Shown here in pieces: positions 1-7,035 of a stretch of 16,577 bases of DNA (position 1 is the stretch's first letter; every line of letters begins with the position of its first letter). The position numbers and the translations under genes are program-made. The DNA is from DASWTL01 sp036405495 (lineage in GTDB: Bacteria > Bacteroidota > Bacteroidia > Sphingobacteriales > Sphingobacteriaceae), in NCBI GenBank assembly GCA_036405495.1, contig DASWXL010000216.1, positions 1-16,577 of the forward strand, in the 5' to 3' direction. The notes beneath the pieces are model-generated. The model did no database searches, had not been told where the DNA came from, and saw nothing but the letters and a program-made list of their open reading frames with translations.

Positions 1-1443
1 CGTCACAGGGCCGCCCTTATCAATTTGTGCCCTGAACCGTGGAATAACCGAGCCATTAGAACCAAGTACATTTCCAAACCTGGTCGTAATGAACTTGGTT
101 CTCACCCCAGGGGTGGTAACACTATTTAGCGACTGTGTGTAGATTTCGGCGATACGTTTCGAAGCTCCCATTACCGTGGTGGGGGTAACCGCTTTGTCAG
201 TGCTGATCATAATGAACTTATCCACATCATGATCAATAGCAAGGTCGGCAATATTCTTCGTTCCCAGCACATTGGTAAGGATGGCTTCTGATGGATTGTT
301 TTCCATCATCGGCACGTGTTTATAAGCCGCAGCATGAAATACGATATCGGGCCGGTAAGCTTCAAACAGGCCCTTCATCCTGTTCCGATTCTGGATACTG
401 GAAATAAAAGTCTTCGAACAGATTTCCGGATAGGCTTCTTCAATCTCTAGTTGTAGTTCATGTAGCGGCGTCTCAGCCTGGTCGCACATGATCACCATCT
501 CCGGATAGTAAGTCATTACCTGACGAACGATCTCCGAACCGATGGAACCCGCAGCGCCGGTTACCAGGATACGTTTGCCCGAAAGCTGCGAAAGAATATT
601 TGTTGTCTGAATAACAATTGGTTCTCTCTGCAATAGGTCTTCGATCTTAAGTTCCTGTAACTGCCGCATACTAAGTTTCCCGTAGACCCATTGGTCGGAA
701 GGCGGCACAGTACAAACCTTAATACCCAGCTCGACACACGTTTCAACAATGTCTTTCTCACTTTCGGTTTTGAGGTTTTCTGTTACAACAAGCAGCTTCT
801 TTACTTTAAGGGTTTTCTGCAGATACCGTATATCCTTTGCATGATAGACTCTTTTTTGCTCGATATATTTGTCAACCCTGCTTCTATCCCTGTCAATAAA
901 TCCGGCAACAACTAAGGATGTACTTGATTCTACTGCATTCTTGATAAGAATTGCCGTTCTATCGGATCCGTAAATTAAAACCGCATCTTTGCTTTCGCCG
1001 TTTCCCGTACTCCTGATCGCGGCAAAAAAACCCTTTGCGCCGATTCTTAACAGAATAAGCAAGGTCGACGATATGAAGAAATTAATAAAGAGCGCGGCGT
1101 TGATCTCAGAAACGGAAACGTTATAAACGTTATCAACAGCAAAGCTTATCAACACCCAATAGAGGATACTAACGTTTAAGACCGCCGAAAATATACGGAG
1201 GAAGTCGTGCATATTTGAGTACCTGATTATCCCGGTATGCACTCGCATAGCGAAGAATACCGTGAGTGATACCACACAATAGATGCCCAGGTAAATTAGA
1301 AAATGTCCGCGAAGAACGTCCGAGAACTCAAATTTTCGGACAACGAAAAAGGACACGGCAAAGGACCAGCTGACAATAAGCTGATCGATCATGAGTATTA
1401 TCCACTTCGGCAATACTTTACTATATAGAAACAAACTTTTCAT
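1..1443 (-). CDS. UDP-GlcNAc 4,6-dehydratase, PglF/WbpM/CapD-like (C-terminus cut off by window edge)
   Basis: Membrane-bound nucleotide-sugar 4,6-dehydratase. The family converts UDP-GlcNAc to a UDP-4-keto-6-deoxy sugar, the first step toward bacillosamine-type 4-amino sugars. I read 481 open codons from the ATG at 1443 to the left edge with no stop; relatives run to about 600-650 residues, so roughly the last 120-170 are outside the window. Residues 12-137 hold four hydrophobic segments (about 14-34, 47-67, 87-104, 118-137). Residues 154-185 begin a first Rossmann-like domain (VLIYGSDR, then VAGFIDRDR). The catalytic SDR domain follows, with VTGAAGSIGSE at 294-304, HAAAYKHVPMMENNP at 370-384, STDKAV at 414-419 and VMGASKR at 424-430. 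Met425 stands where ordinary SDR enzymes have the catalytic Tyr, with Lys429 four residues on, as is typical of this dehydratase family. It starts 24 bases after the aminotransferase, its expected next enzyme. Retaining or inverting stereochemistry cannot be decided. Confidence 0.92.
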   Translation of the reverse strand, partial: MKSLFLYSKVLPKWIILMIDQLIVSWSFAVSFFVVRKFEFSDVLRGHFLIYLGIYCVVSLTVFFAMRVHTGIIRYSNMHDFLRIFSAVLNVSILYWVLISFAVDNVYNVSVSEINAALFINFFISSTLLILLRIGAKGFFAAIRSTGNGESKDAVLIYGSDRTAILIKNAVESSTSLVVAGFIDRDRSRVDKYIEQKRVYHAKDIRYLQKTLKVKKLLVVTENLKTESEKDIVETCVELGIKVCTVPPSDQWVYGKLSMRQLQELKIEDLLQREPIVIQTTNILSQLSGKRILVTGAAGSIGSEIVRQVMTYYPEMVIMCDQAETPLHELQLEIEEAYPEICSKTFISSIQNRNRMKGLFEAYRPDIVFHAAAYKHVPMMENNPSEAILTNVLGTKNIADLAIDHDVDKFIMISTDKAVTPTTVMGASKRIAEIYTQSLNSVTTPGVRTKFITTRFGNVLGSNGSVIPRFRAQIDKGGPVT

Positions 1444-1467
1444 AGGTGAGATTGTGTGTGTGCATTA

Positions 1468-2625
1468 TTAACTTGCGGAGCGAATAAATACATCCTCGTC
1501 TACATGGAAGTAGTTTTTCAATCTGCCGATCACCCGGTTCAGATCTGTGGCAGTAAGGTTGGATCCGGATGGCAGGCAAAGACCTCTTTGAAAGAGCCTG
1601 TCGCTTACGCCGCTCCCGTAATAGGGGCAGTCCGCGAAGACCGGTTGCAAATGCATCGGCTTCCATAAAGGTCGCGATTCGATATTTTCGCGGTCGAGGC
1701 ACTGCCTGATCTCCTCCGGATCCTGATCACCTTCAACTGAGATCGCAGACAACCAATGATTTGAATAGTAACGTTCATCCGGTTCATCCTGAAATTTTAT
1801 CTCCGGGACCGAACCGAAGGATGCTTTGTAATATTCAAATATCTTTCTTCGTTGATAAACCCGCAGTGGAAGAACCTCCATCTGACCACGACCGATGCCT
1901 GCGCAAATGTTACTCATCCGGTAATTGTAACCGATATGTGTATGCTGGTAGTAAGGCGCAATATCGCGGGCCTGAGTGGCCAGAAAGCGGGCTTTTTTGA
2001 TCCATTCCAGATTTCTTGATACAAGGGCGCCGCCACCTGACGTTGTGATGATCTTATTGCCGTTGAATGATAAAATGCTCATGTCACCAAAAGTTCCGAG
2101 CTTCCGGCCATTAAAGCTGGAGCCTAAAGCTTCTGCCGCATCTTCGATAACAGGAACTTTGTAAGCATTTGCTATTTCCATTATCCGGTCGATCTGCGCC
2201 GGCATGCCATAAAGGTGTACCACAATTATTGCTTTAGGCTTTTTGCCTCTCGCTAAACGATCATTTATTGCACCTTCGAGATGCTCCGGCGACATATTCC
2301 ATGTTTGCTCCTCGCTATCTACAAAAACAGGAGTAGCACCCTGGTAAACGATTGGATTAGCTGAGGCTGAAAAGGTCATCGACTGACAGATCACTTCATC
2401 GCCCTGCTGAACGCCTAATATTATCAGGGCCAGATGTAGTGCCGAAGTACCAGAACTTAAGGCAGCAGCATGAACGTCTTCATTTAAATAGCGTTCAATA
2501 TCTTGTTCAAAACCATCCACATGCGGCCCCAGGGGCGCAATCCAGTTCGTTTCAAAAGCGTTTTGCACATAAGCAAATTCATTACCACCCATATGTGGTG
2601 ATGACAACCAAATTTTATTATCCAT
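1468..2625 (-). CDS. DegT/DnrJ/EryC1/StrS-family sugar aminotransferase, PglE-like
   Basis: PLP-dependent aminotransferase of 385 residues, the normal length for the family. It would transfer an amino group, usually from glutamate, onto C4 of the UDP-4-keto-6-deoxy sugar made by the neighbouring dehydratase. Visible landmarks are SGTSALHLAL at 58-67 (phosphate binding), PVIEDAAEALG at 158-168 with Asp162 placed to pair with the PLP ring nitrogen, and SFNGNKIITTSGGGA at 186-200. Lys191 there is the expected Schiff-base lysine. The FNGNK.ITTSGGG form resembles bacillosamine-pathway (PglE) and perosamine-type C4 aminotransferases rather than C3 enzymes such as QdtB; that is a family-style judgement, not proof. 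The start at 2625 is the first Met and precedes the usual N-terminal IWLSSPHMGG. The 121-base gap in front is the longest in the window, so an internal promoter is possible, though I see no clear one. Confidence 0.93.
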   Translation of the reverse strand: MDNKIWLSSPHMGGNEFAYVQNAFETNWIAPLGPHVDGFEQDIERYLNEDVHAAALSSGTSALHLALIILGVQQGDEVICQSMTFSASANPIVYQGATPVFVDSEEQTWNMSPEHLEGAINDRLARGKKPKAIIVVHLYGMPAQIDRIMEIANAYKVPVIEDAAEALGSSFNGRKLGTFGDMSILSFNGNKIITTSGGGALVSRNLEWIKKARFLATQARDIAPYYQHTHIGYNYRMSNICAGIGRGQMEVLPLRVYQRRKIFEYYKASFGSVPEIKFQDEPDERYYSNHWLSAISVEGDQDPEEIRQCLDRENIESRPLWKPMHLQPVFADCPYYGSGVSDRLFQRGLCLPSGSNLTATDLNRVIGRLKNYFHVDEDVFIRSAS

Positions 2626-2746
2626 AAATGTTTAGTTTAAAGTTGAGGGCGCCAGAAGGACAGGAATAAAAGCGGCACCAGAAAACGGAAAACAGAAAAA
2701 GCGGAAAAACTTGCCCCTGGTATTGAAAAGTGGTAGTGTTTTTTTT
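2626..2746. other. 121-base intergenic gap with homopolymer and simple-sequence content
   Basis: Longest non-coding gap in the window, between the FemAB-like gene and the aminotransferase. On the coding (minus) strand it begins with an A run that includes the end of the TAA stop, then a pyrimidine-rich stretch with imperfect TTTTC-type repeats (about 2683-2710), then an A/T-rich leader, CAACTTTAAACTAAACATTT, that abuts the ATG. I find no TAnnTTTG-type Bacteroidota -7 element and no strong hairpin. It may be only a leader or 5' UTR. Confidence 0.5.
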
Positions 2747-2748
2747 TT
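2739..2748. repeat. Ten-base homopolymer (T10 on +, A10 on the coding strand)
   Basis: Ten consecutive T on the plus strand. Read on the coding strand, the run of A starts with the last two bases of the TAA stop of the FemAB-like gene. A gain or loss of one unit would not change either neighbouring reading frame, so a direct phase-variation role is unlikely. Confidence 0.8.
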
Positions 2749-3793
2749 AGCGACTGCGATACAAAGGAAAAATCACATGTTCGAATTCCTTGTTCTTGCA
2801 CCTCTCCTCTACGAGCTGGTTATAAACCGGTTCGTTCGCAATATAACGCCACGTTTTAAAGTCGAAAAAAAGGTTAGAAAAGCCTGACTTAAATACGAAA
2901 AGTGAATCCTCCTTACCACCCACGCCGCCGCCTAAATGAAGATATTTCATATCAAGACGACGACCAACTATGGTTGCCTCATCAAACAAAAGTTTCATCG
3001 GCGCGTCGTGCAGAAAATCATTGCTGGTGGCTGCGAGGTGGGTTTGCATAATATTATCGGAGCAGGTCAGGATCAAACCCGATGTAATTTCATTATTATA
3101 ATAAGCCAATAGTAATTTACTATCGAAATCTTCTGCATTCAAAAGGTTTTTAAAATAGTCTTCATCAAAAAAGTATGATTCTGAAGCATTCACCTTGATC
3201 ATATTCTGTATATAGATCTTGACAAAGCTGCGTAATTCAGAGCTGCAGTTTGCCTCACGCACCACAAAGCCCTTTCGCCTAAGCTGATTGATCTTCATCC
3301 TTATAGCTCTCCGGTAATTTTGGACCTGAAGTTCATATGGTCCGGTAAGATCAATTGCTACGGTTTTGCCTGTAGTATGCAAACCTCCTAACCTCTTTAG
3401 CAGTATATCCTGGTTTAAAAGCGGATGCAGACGGGAAAAAACGCTGACGATCTTTTCGGAAAGAAGAAACGACTCGAAGGCGACGGCAAATTCGGCGATC
3501 ATCCTGTCTTCTAATTCTGAGAAAGGGACATTTGAGATAGGGCCGGCATAGCCATAAACTGAGGTACAATCAAAGTATTCGGTCCCTTCGATCTTCCTTT
3601 TCAGCAGAGGCAAGGCAATAAAATTCTCCTTGTGCCGGAAAAGGAACAGGAATGGCTTTCCTTCGGTTTCAAGTGAGTGATAATACCATGTATGGTGAAA
3701 ATCAGATGCATGTGCCCTCCTTACGATGTTCTTCCAGACATCCTTTTCGGAAACGGCGATCGTGTAATAAGAGTTGTAAGTTTTCACTTCCAT
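2747..3793 (-). CDS. FemAB/BioF2-like acyltransferase (tandem GNAT-fold protein)
   Basis: 348-residue protein of the FemAB-like / acetyltransferase-6 (CelD/BioF2-like) group. Known members move an aminoacyl group from aminoacyl-tRNA, or an acyl group from CoA, to an amino acceptor; the donor here cannot be read from the sequence. Residues 1-150 form the first GNAT-like half (HTWYYHSLE at 34-42, FIALPLLKRKI at 58-68, SVYGYAGPIS at 78-87). Residues 155-320 form the second half and carry the group's most recognisable stretch, HLGGGVGG.EDSLF.FK.GFS at 286-306. There is no signal peptide or membrane helix, so it should act in the cytoplasm. It lies between a GNAT gene and the 4-amino-sugar aminotransferase, so a likely acceptor is the sugar's 4-amino group or an amino acid already attached to it. 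That acceptor is inference. Start at 3793, 37 bases after the upstream stop. Confidence 0.82.
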   Translation of the reverse strand: MEVKTYNSYYTIAVSEKDVWKNIVRRAHASDFHHTWYYHSLETEGKPFLFLFRHKENFIALPLLKRKIEGTEYFDCTSVYGYAGPISNVPFSELEDRMIAEFAVAFESFLLSEKIVSVFSRLHPLLNQDILLKRLGGLHTTGKTVAIDLTGPYELQVQNYRRAIRMKINQLRRKGFVVREANCSSELRSFVKIYIQNMIKVNASESYFFDEDYFKNLLNAEDFDSKLLLAYYNNEITSGLILTCSDNIMQTHLAATSNDFLHDAPMKLLFDEATIVGRRLDMKYLHLGGGVGGKEDSLFVFKSGFSNLFFDFKTWRYIANEPVYNQLVEERCKNKEFEHVIFPLYRSR

Positions 3794-3830
3794 AACTGCG
3801 TGATTTTTAGGTTAAGCGTTGCGGATATTT

Positions 3831-4655
3831 TTAGGTGACCTGAAGTTTTTTAAAGGGGATCCGTAAATGGAACGACTTATCAATTAAAAAAAGGTCATGC
3901 TTCTTCTTGGAAACAAGACACACAGACTTAAGGGATGACTCTTTGAAATACCAATGGATTTTCCGCCAAAGGTTGTAATCGATCTCTGTTTTTATGATCA
4001 GATGAGTCTCATTGATCAGAGTACCGATCTGAAGGCCGTTTTGCATCAGTTGTTTGAAGCCATTCTGATCGTATACGCACGTAAATGACTCCCTGTCATA
4101 ACCGCCGGGGGAAGCAAAGCCTTTATTATCGCTCCTGAAATAACTGGTAATATTATACCAGTTACTATAATCCACGATGTCCATACCCAATCTAATATAC
4201 CAGTTAAATGCACGTGTATTCTTCTCAAATACATCCAGCTCGAAATAGCTGTAGTCATTATCGCTGGTTAACTGCTTAAGCGAATTAAAAAGGAGGAATG
4301 ATCCCACATGGGAGCTTTGGTATTCGCTATCAACTATAATATTGTTAAGGTAAAGGCTATTGTTCTTTTCCTTAAAATGTGCAAATCCTAAAAAAGCCTG
4401 TGTATCTGAATCGACACAATAGAATATGTGGTCCAGCACATTACTTATGAGCGTTTTAAAAAAATACAAATAATTAGGGTCTTTGTATATGGCGTACGAC
4501 GATATCTCGGTATCATAATGTTTTTTCAACAACTCATGAATGCTGTTAATGATCATTTCGTCAGATGACGTAAGTTCTTTCAAGATCGGATCAACATTCA
4601 GTACACTCTTTCTTAACCTAACGTTGGATGTAATAGGTTTTAAACTTCCTTGCAT
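3831..4655 (-). CDS. GNAT-fold acyltransferase with a long C-terminal extension, substrate unknown
   Basis: 274 residues. A GNAT core spans about residues 76-160: FLGFAHFKEKN at 88-98, strand LYLNNIIVDSEYQ at 101-113, a degenerate acyl-CoA loop SSHVGSFLLFNSL at 114-126, and the usual closing motif EKNTRAFNWYIRLGM at 144-158. The core is flanked by about 75 extra N-terminal residues and 115 C-terminal residues (161-274) that I do not recognise. The loop lacks the canonical Q/RxxGxG/A spacing, so CoA binding is plausible but not assured. Start at 4655, with a 99-base gap after the ATP-grasp gene. Base composition is lower than its neighbours: I counted 33% G+C in 4321-4440 and about 43% in 3961-4080, against 48% in 5041-5160 of the next gene. 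That may mean a separate origin. The acceptor is probably the same sugar intermediate handled by its neighbours (inference). Confidence 0.75.
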   Translation of the reverse strand: MQGSLKPITSNVRLRKSVLNVDPILKELTSSDEMIINSIHELLKKHYDTEISSYAIYKDPNYLYFFKTLISNVLDHIFYCVDSDTQAFLGFAHFKEKNNSLYLNNIIVDSEYQSSHVGSFLLFNSLKQLTSDNDYSYFELDVFEKNTRAFNWYIRLGMDIVDYSNWYNITSYFRSDNKGFASPGGYDRESFTCVYDQNGFKQLMQNGLQIGTLINETHLIIKTEIDYNLWRKIHWYFKESSLKSVCLVSKKKHDLFLIDKSFHLRIPFKKLQVT

Positions 4656-4754
4656 AATGTCATTTGCTTTTAAGTGGTGTGCATTACTTGAAAATCATCT
4701 TAATCCAGGGCCAGACGGTATCCGGAAGTATAGCTTTAATCGCTGATTGCGAGG

Positions 4755-5780
4755 TCACTTTTCTACGAAGTGTTCGGTATACACTTCGACTATTCTGTCG
4801 CATTTGGCAAACGCCAGGCCCGGAGAGAAATTAAGATACTGGCTGACATCAGTATTGCCTTTCAGCCATTGCATTAGGATGGCCGGAATATTAACGCCAC
4901 CTTCGTGAGTAAAGGGATACCCTCCGCCAAATCTAGGATTGAGTTCCAGGACATATAACCCGCTTCCGGTGTCAAAAAGGTCCATATCGAGGTTACCAAT
5001 ATGGTTCAACGCCGAACCTATCTGCGCTCCGATTTGTCCAAACCGCTCATCGACTATCAGTTGCGCCTTATCCGTTTCGCCATCACGCATTCCTAACTTC
5101 TTTTTGGCAAAGCAACCGACAAAATCGCCGTTGAGGTCGTTCAGCACATCCATGCCAAATTCCTGACCGATCAATTTTTCCTGAATAAGAATGGCCTGGC
5201 TGTCGGATGAAACCTCCGCTAAGATGGTCCTTTTTAAACGCATGGATAGCAGCCGGTACGTTAACTCCAGCTCTTCTAAACTTTCAACTACTTCAACACC
5301 TATTGAAGCACTGCCCCACCTCGGCTTAATTATAAGGGGAAACGATACCTCACCGTGCAGCAAAGCTTCGGTCACTTCAGCCACACTCAAATACGTTTTA
5401 GGTGTATTGATCCCAAGCTTCGTGAGAAAAAGCTGCGTTTTCCATTTATCGAAGCAGGTATCGATTACAGCGGTATCTGAAACGATCACCGTTGCGCCGA
5501 TCTCCGCAAACAAAGACTTGTTATAAGAAATGATGGGCAACTCAAGATCATTCAGGGAAACGATCGCATCAATACTATACTCACTGCAAATTCTGATCAG
5601 CGACTTAATATACTCAGGGTCAGTAACCGAAGGAACCTGAACTGCAATATCGGCATCAACCAGGGCAGGTGCTGTGAACTGAGTGTCTGTAGCAACTACC
5701 TTTCCGGATCCGTGTAAGATCTGTTTGAAATAATTGACCAGGTAGTTTCTCCTACCGGCACAGGTTAATAAAATGTTCAT
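4755..5780 (-). CDS. ATP-grasp carboxylate-amine ligase (CarB/PylC-like)
   Basis: 341-residue ATP-grasp enzyme. The fold couples ATP hydrolysis, through an acyl-phosphate, to formation of an amide between a carboxylate and an amine. The N-terminal pre-ATP-grasp Rossmann-like domain starts MNILLTCAGRRNYLVNYF (1-18), typical of versions in polysaccharide loci, and continues to about 105. The ATP-binding part shows DKWKTQLFLTKLGI at 111-124, the nucleotide loop PLIIKPRWGSASIGVEVV at 148-165, QEKLIGQEFGMDVL at 200-213, and the metal-binding end LYVLELNPRFGGGYPFTHE at 275-293 with Glu279 and Asn281. No membrane segment is visible, so it is cytosolic. Between a 4-amino-sugar aminotransferase and two GNATs, the likely product is an amino acid or other carboxylate linked to the sugar's amino group; this is inference, and neither substrate can be identified. 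Start at 5780, 32 bases after the preceding gene. Confidence 0.87.
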   Translation of the reverse strand: MNILLTCAGRRNYLVNYFKQILHGSGKVVATDTQFTAPALVDADIAVQVPSVTDPEYIKSLIRICSEYSIDAIVSLNDLELPIISYNKSLFAEIGATVIVSDTAVIDTCFDKWKTQLFLTKLGINTPKTYLSVAEVTEALLHGEVSFPLIIKPRWGSASIGVEVVESLEELELTYRLLSMRLKRTILAEVSSDSQAILIQEKLIGQEFGMDVLNDLNGDFVGCFAKKKLGMRDGETDKAQLIVDERFGQIGAQIGSALNHIGNLDMDLFDTGSGLYVLELNPRFGGGYPFTHEGGVNIPAILMQWLKGNTDVSQYLNFSPGLAFAKCDRIVEVYTEHFVEK

Positions 5781-5812
5781 ATACGATCAAGTGTAGATGT
5801 TGGCTTAGTGTA

Positions 5813-6358
5813 CTATTTTGTTTCGGTTTGAGATGTGATCAGATCTTGCTTAAGTATCGATACAACGACCCTGTCAACCAGTTTACCGTCCGCATAGATG
5901 TCTTCTCTTAAGATCCCCTCCTGTTTTCCTCCGAGTTTAAGATTGATCCTGATCATGGGCTTATTGTCGACTAAATGATAGCTGTAAACTTTGTTCAACC
6001 TCAGCTCATTAAAGCAGTAATTGAGTATCGCGCGCTTCACATCGAGGCCCAATCCCTTTCCCCAATACTCCTTCACTCCTATACACAAATACGATTCGGC
6101 TTTCAGGTTTTGATAGTCAATGGATTTGATCCCGGCGAAACCTATAGGCGTGTTGTCGGATTTAAGGCAGATGATAAGATCTTTGCGGCTTCGATCGCCG
6201 GCTACTTTTCTTAACCACTGCTCCGTTAAGACTTTTGAGGTTGGATAATCTGAAAAGATCAAAGTCGAGCGGATCTCCTTGTCATTGATCCAATCTACTT
6301 TGTGCTTCACATCTTCGATTTCCATCAGTCGTAAATATGTCAGGTTGCCTTCTATCAT
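5813..6358 (-). CDS. GNAT N-acetyltransferase, RimJ/RimL/PseH-like
   Basis: 181-residue single-domain GNAT, normal length for the RimJ/PseH-like group. It starts with IEGNLTYLRLMEIEDV (2-17) and W23IND, and has IGFAGIKSIDY at 72-82. The acetyl-CoA loop lies in EYWGKGLGLDVKRAIL at 97-112, and the end motif LNKVYSYHLVDNKPMIR at 121-137 is followed by KLGGKQEGILRE. PseH of this group N-acetylates the 4-amino group of a UDP-4-amino-4,6-dideoxy sugar. The gene's place right after the phosphoglycosyl transferase and in the same transcription run as the dehydratase and aminotransferase fits a similar job, replacing the left-handed-beta-helix PglD acetyltransferase, which is absent. A protein N-terminal or ribosomal acetyltransferase is the fallback but fits the context less well. 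Start at 6358, 24 bases after the preceding gene. Confidence 0.85.
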   Translation of the reverse strand: MIEGNLTYLRLMEIEDVKHKVDWINDKEIRSTLIFSDYPTSKVLTEQWLRKVAGDRSRKDLIICLKSDNTPIGFAGIKSIDYQNLKAESYLCIGVKEYWGKGLGLDVKRAILNYCFNELRLNKVYSYHLVDNKPMIRINLKLGGKQEGILREDIYADGKLVDRVVVSILKQDLITSQTETK

Positions 6359-6382
6359 TGCTTAAAGTGCTCTTCGTGATCT

Positions 6383-7027
6383 TTACGCTATTTGAGCTGT
6401 TTTTTTTTCCATTGCCTCACGTTGTTGCCGGCGAAACGCATCAAACGGCTTCCCGTTCGGAATGATATTTATGTCACTTCCCTTCAATACCTTGTAAATA
6501 GTTTTGAAAAGGATATAACTGTCTAACCTCAGTGAAATGTTCTCCATATAGTGAACGTCAAGTTCCAGGCGGTCATTCCAGTTCAGGTAATTCCTACCAC
6601 TGACCTGCGCGAGACCGGTTATTCCGGGCCGAACCTGATGACGCTGCAATTCACGTTCACTATAGTAAGGCAGGTATTGCATAAGTAAGGGCCGAGGGCC
6701 AATGAAAGACATGTCACCTTTGATCACGTTGATCAGCTGAGGAAGCTCGTCCAAAGAAGTCTTTCTCAGGAGGCGACCAACGGTAGTGATCCGCATTTCG
6801 TCCGGTAGCGGGTTTCCGGACTCGTCGAAGGCGTCTTTCATTGATTTGAATTTGATCACCTGGAAGACCTTTGTTCTATAGCCAGGTCGTTTTTGAAAGA
6901 AGAATGGGCTGCCTTTGTAGTAAAGTGAAAGGAATAGGATAAGAACCCCAAATACCGGAGAACTCAGTATGAATAATAAAAGACTGAAGAAAAGGTCAAA
7001 TAATCGTTTAAAGAAAATGCGATACAT
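6383..7027 (-). CDS. Small monotopic undecaprenyl-phosphate sugar phosphotransferase, PglC-like
   Basis: 214-residue initiating phosphoglycosyl transferase of the bacterial sugar-transferase family (PF02397 type). It moves a phospho-sugar from a UDP-sugar to undecaprenyl phosphate on the cytoplasmic face of the inner membrane, starting the repeat unit. It has one N-terminal hydrophobic segment (about 11-36) broken by Ser23-Pro24, matching the re-entrant helix of the small PglC form, and lacks the extra membrane helices of WcaJ/WbaP. Family motifs are FQVIKFKSM at 55-63, RKTSLDELPQLINVIKGDMS at 88-107 with the catalytic Asp93-Glu94 pair, FIGPRPLL at 108-115, and VRPGITGLAQVSGRN at 132-146. PglC-type enzymes commonly accept UDP-diNAc-bacillosamine or related 4-amido sugars, which fits the sugar genes downstream. 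Start at 7027, eight bases after the glycosyltransferase stop, suggesting coupled expression. Confidence 0.94.
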   Translation of the reverse strand: MYRIFFKRLFDLFFSLLLFILSSPVFGVLILFLSLYYKGSPFFFQKRPGYRTKVFQVIKFKSMKDAFDESGNPLPDEMRITTVGRLLRKTSLDELPQLINVIKGDMSFIGPRPLLMQYLPYYSERELQRHQVRPGITGLAQVSGRNYLNWNDRLELDVHYMENISLRLDSYILFKTIYKVLKGSDINIIPNGKPFDAFRRQQREAMEKKTAQIA

Positions 7028-7035
7028 AGATAATG

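Noticed and set aside
691..915. Short plus-strand frames within 1-2630 (for example 691-915, 1456-1668, 2439-2627)
   Set aside because: They are antisense to the dehydratase and aminotransferase genes, have no recognisable domain, and look like shadow frames.
2739..2748. T10 run as an intrinsic terminator on the plus strand
   Set aside because: No stable hairpin precedes it on the plus strand and no plus-strand gene ends there.
5191..5526. 111-codon plus-strand open frame
   Set aside because: Antisense to the ATP-grasp gene, whose motifs are intact; the opposite-strand protein has no recognisable features.
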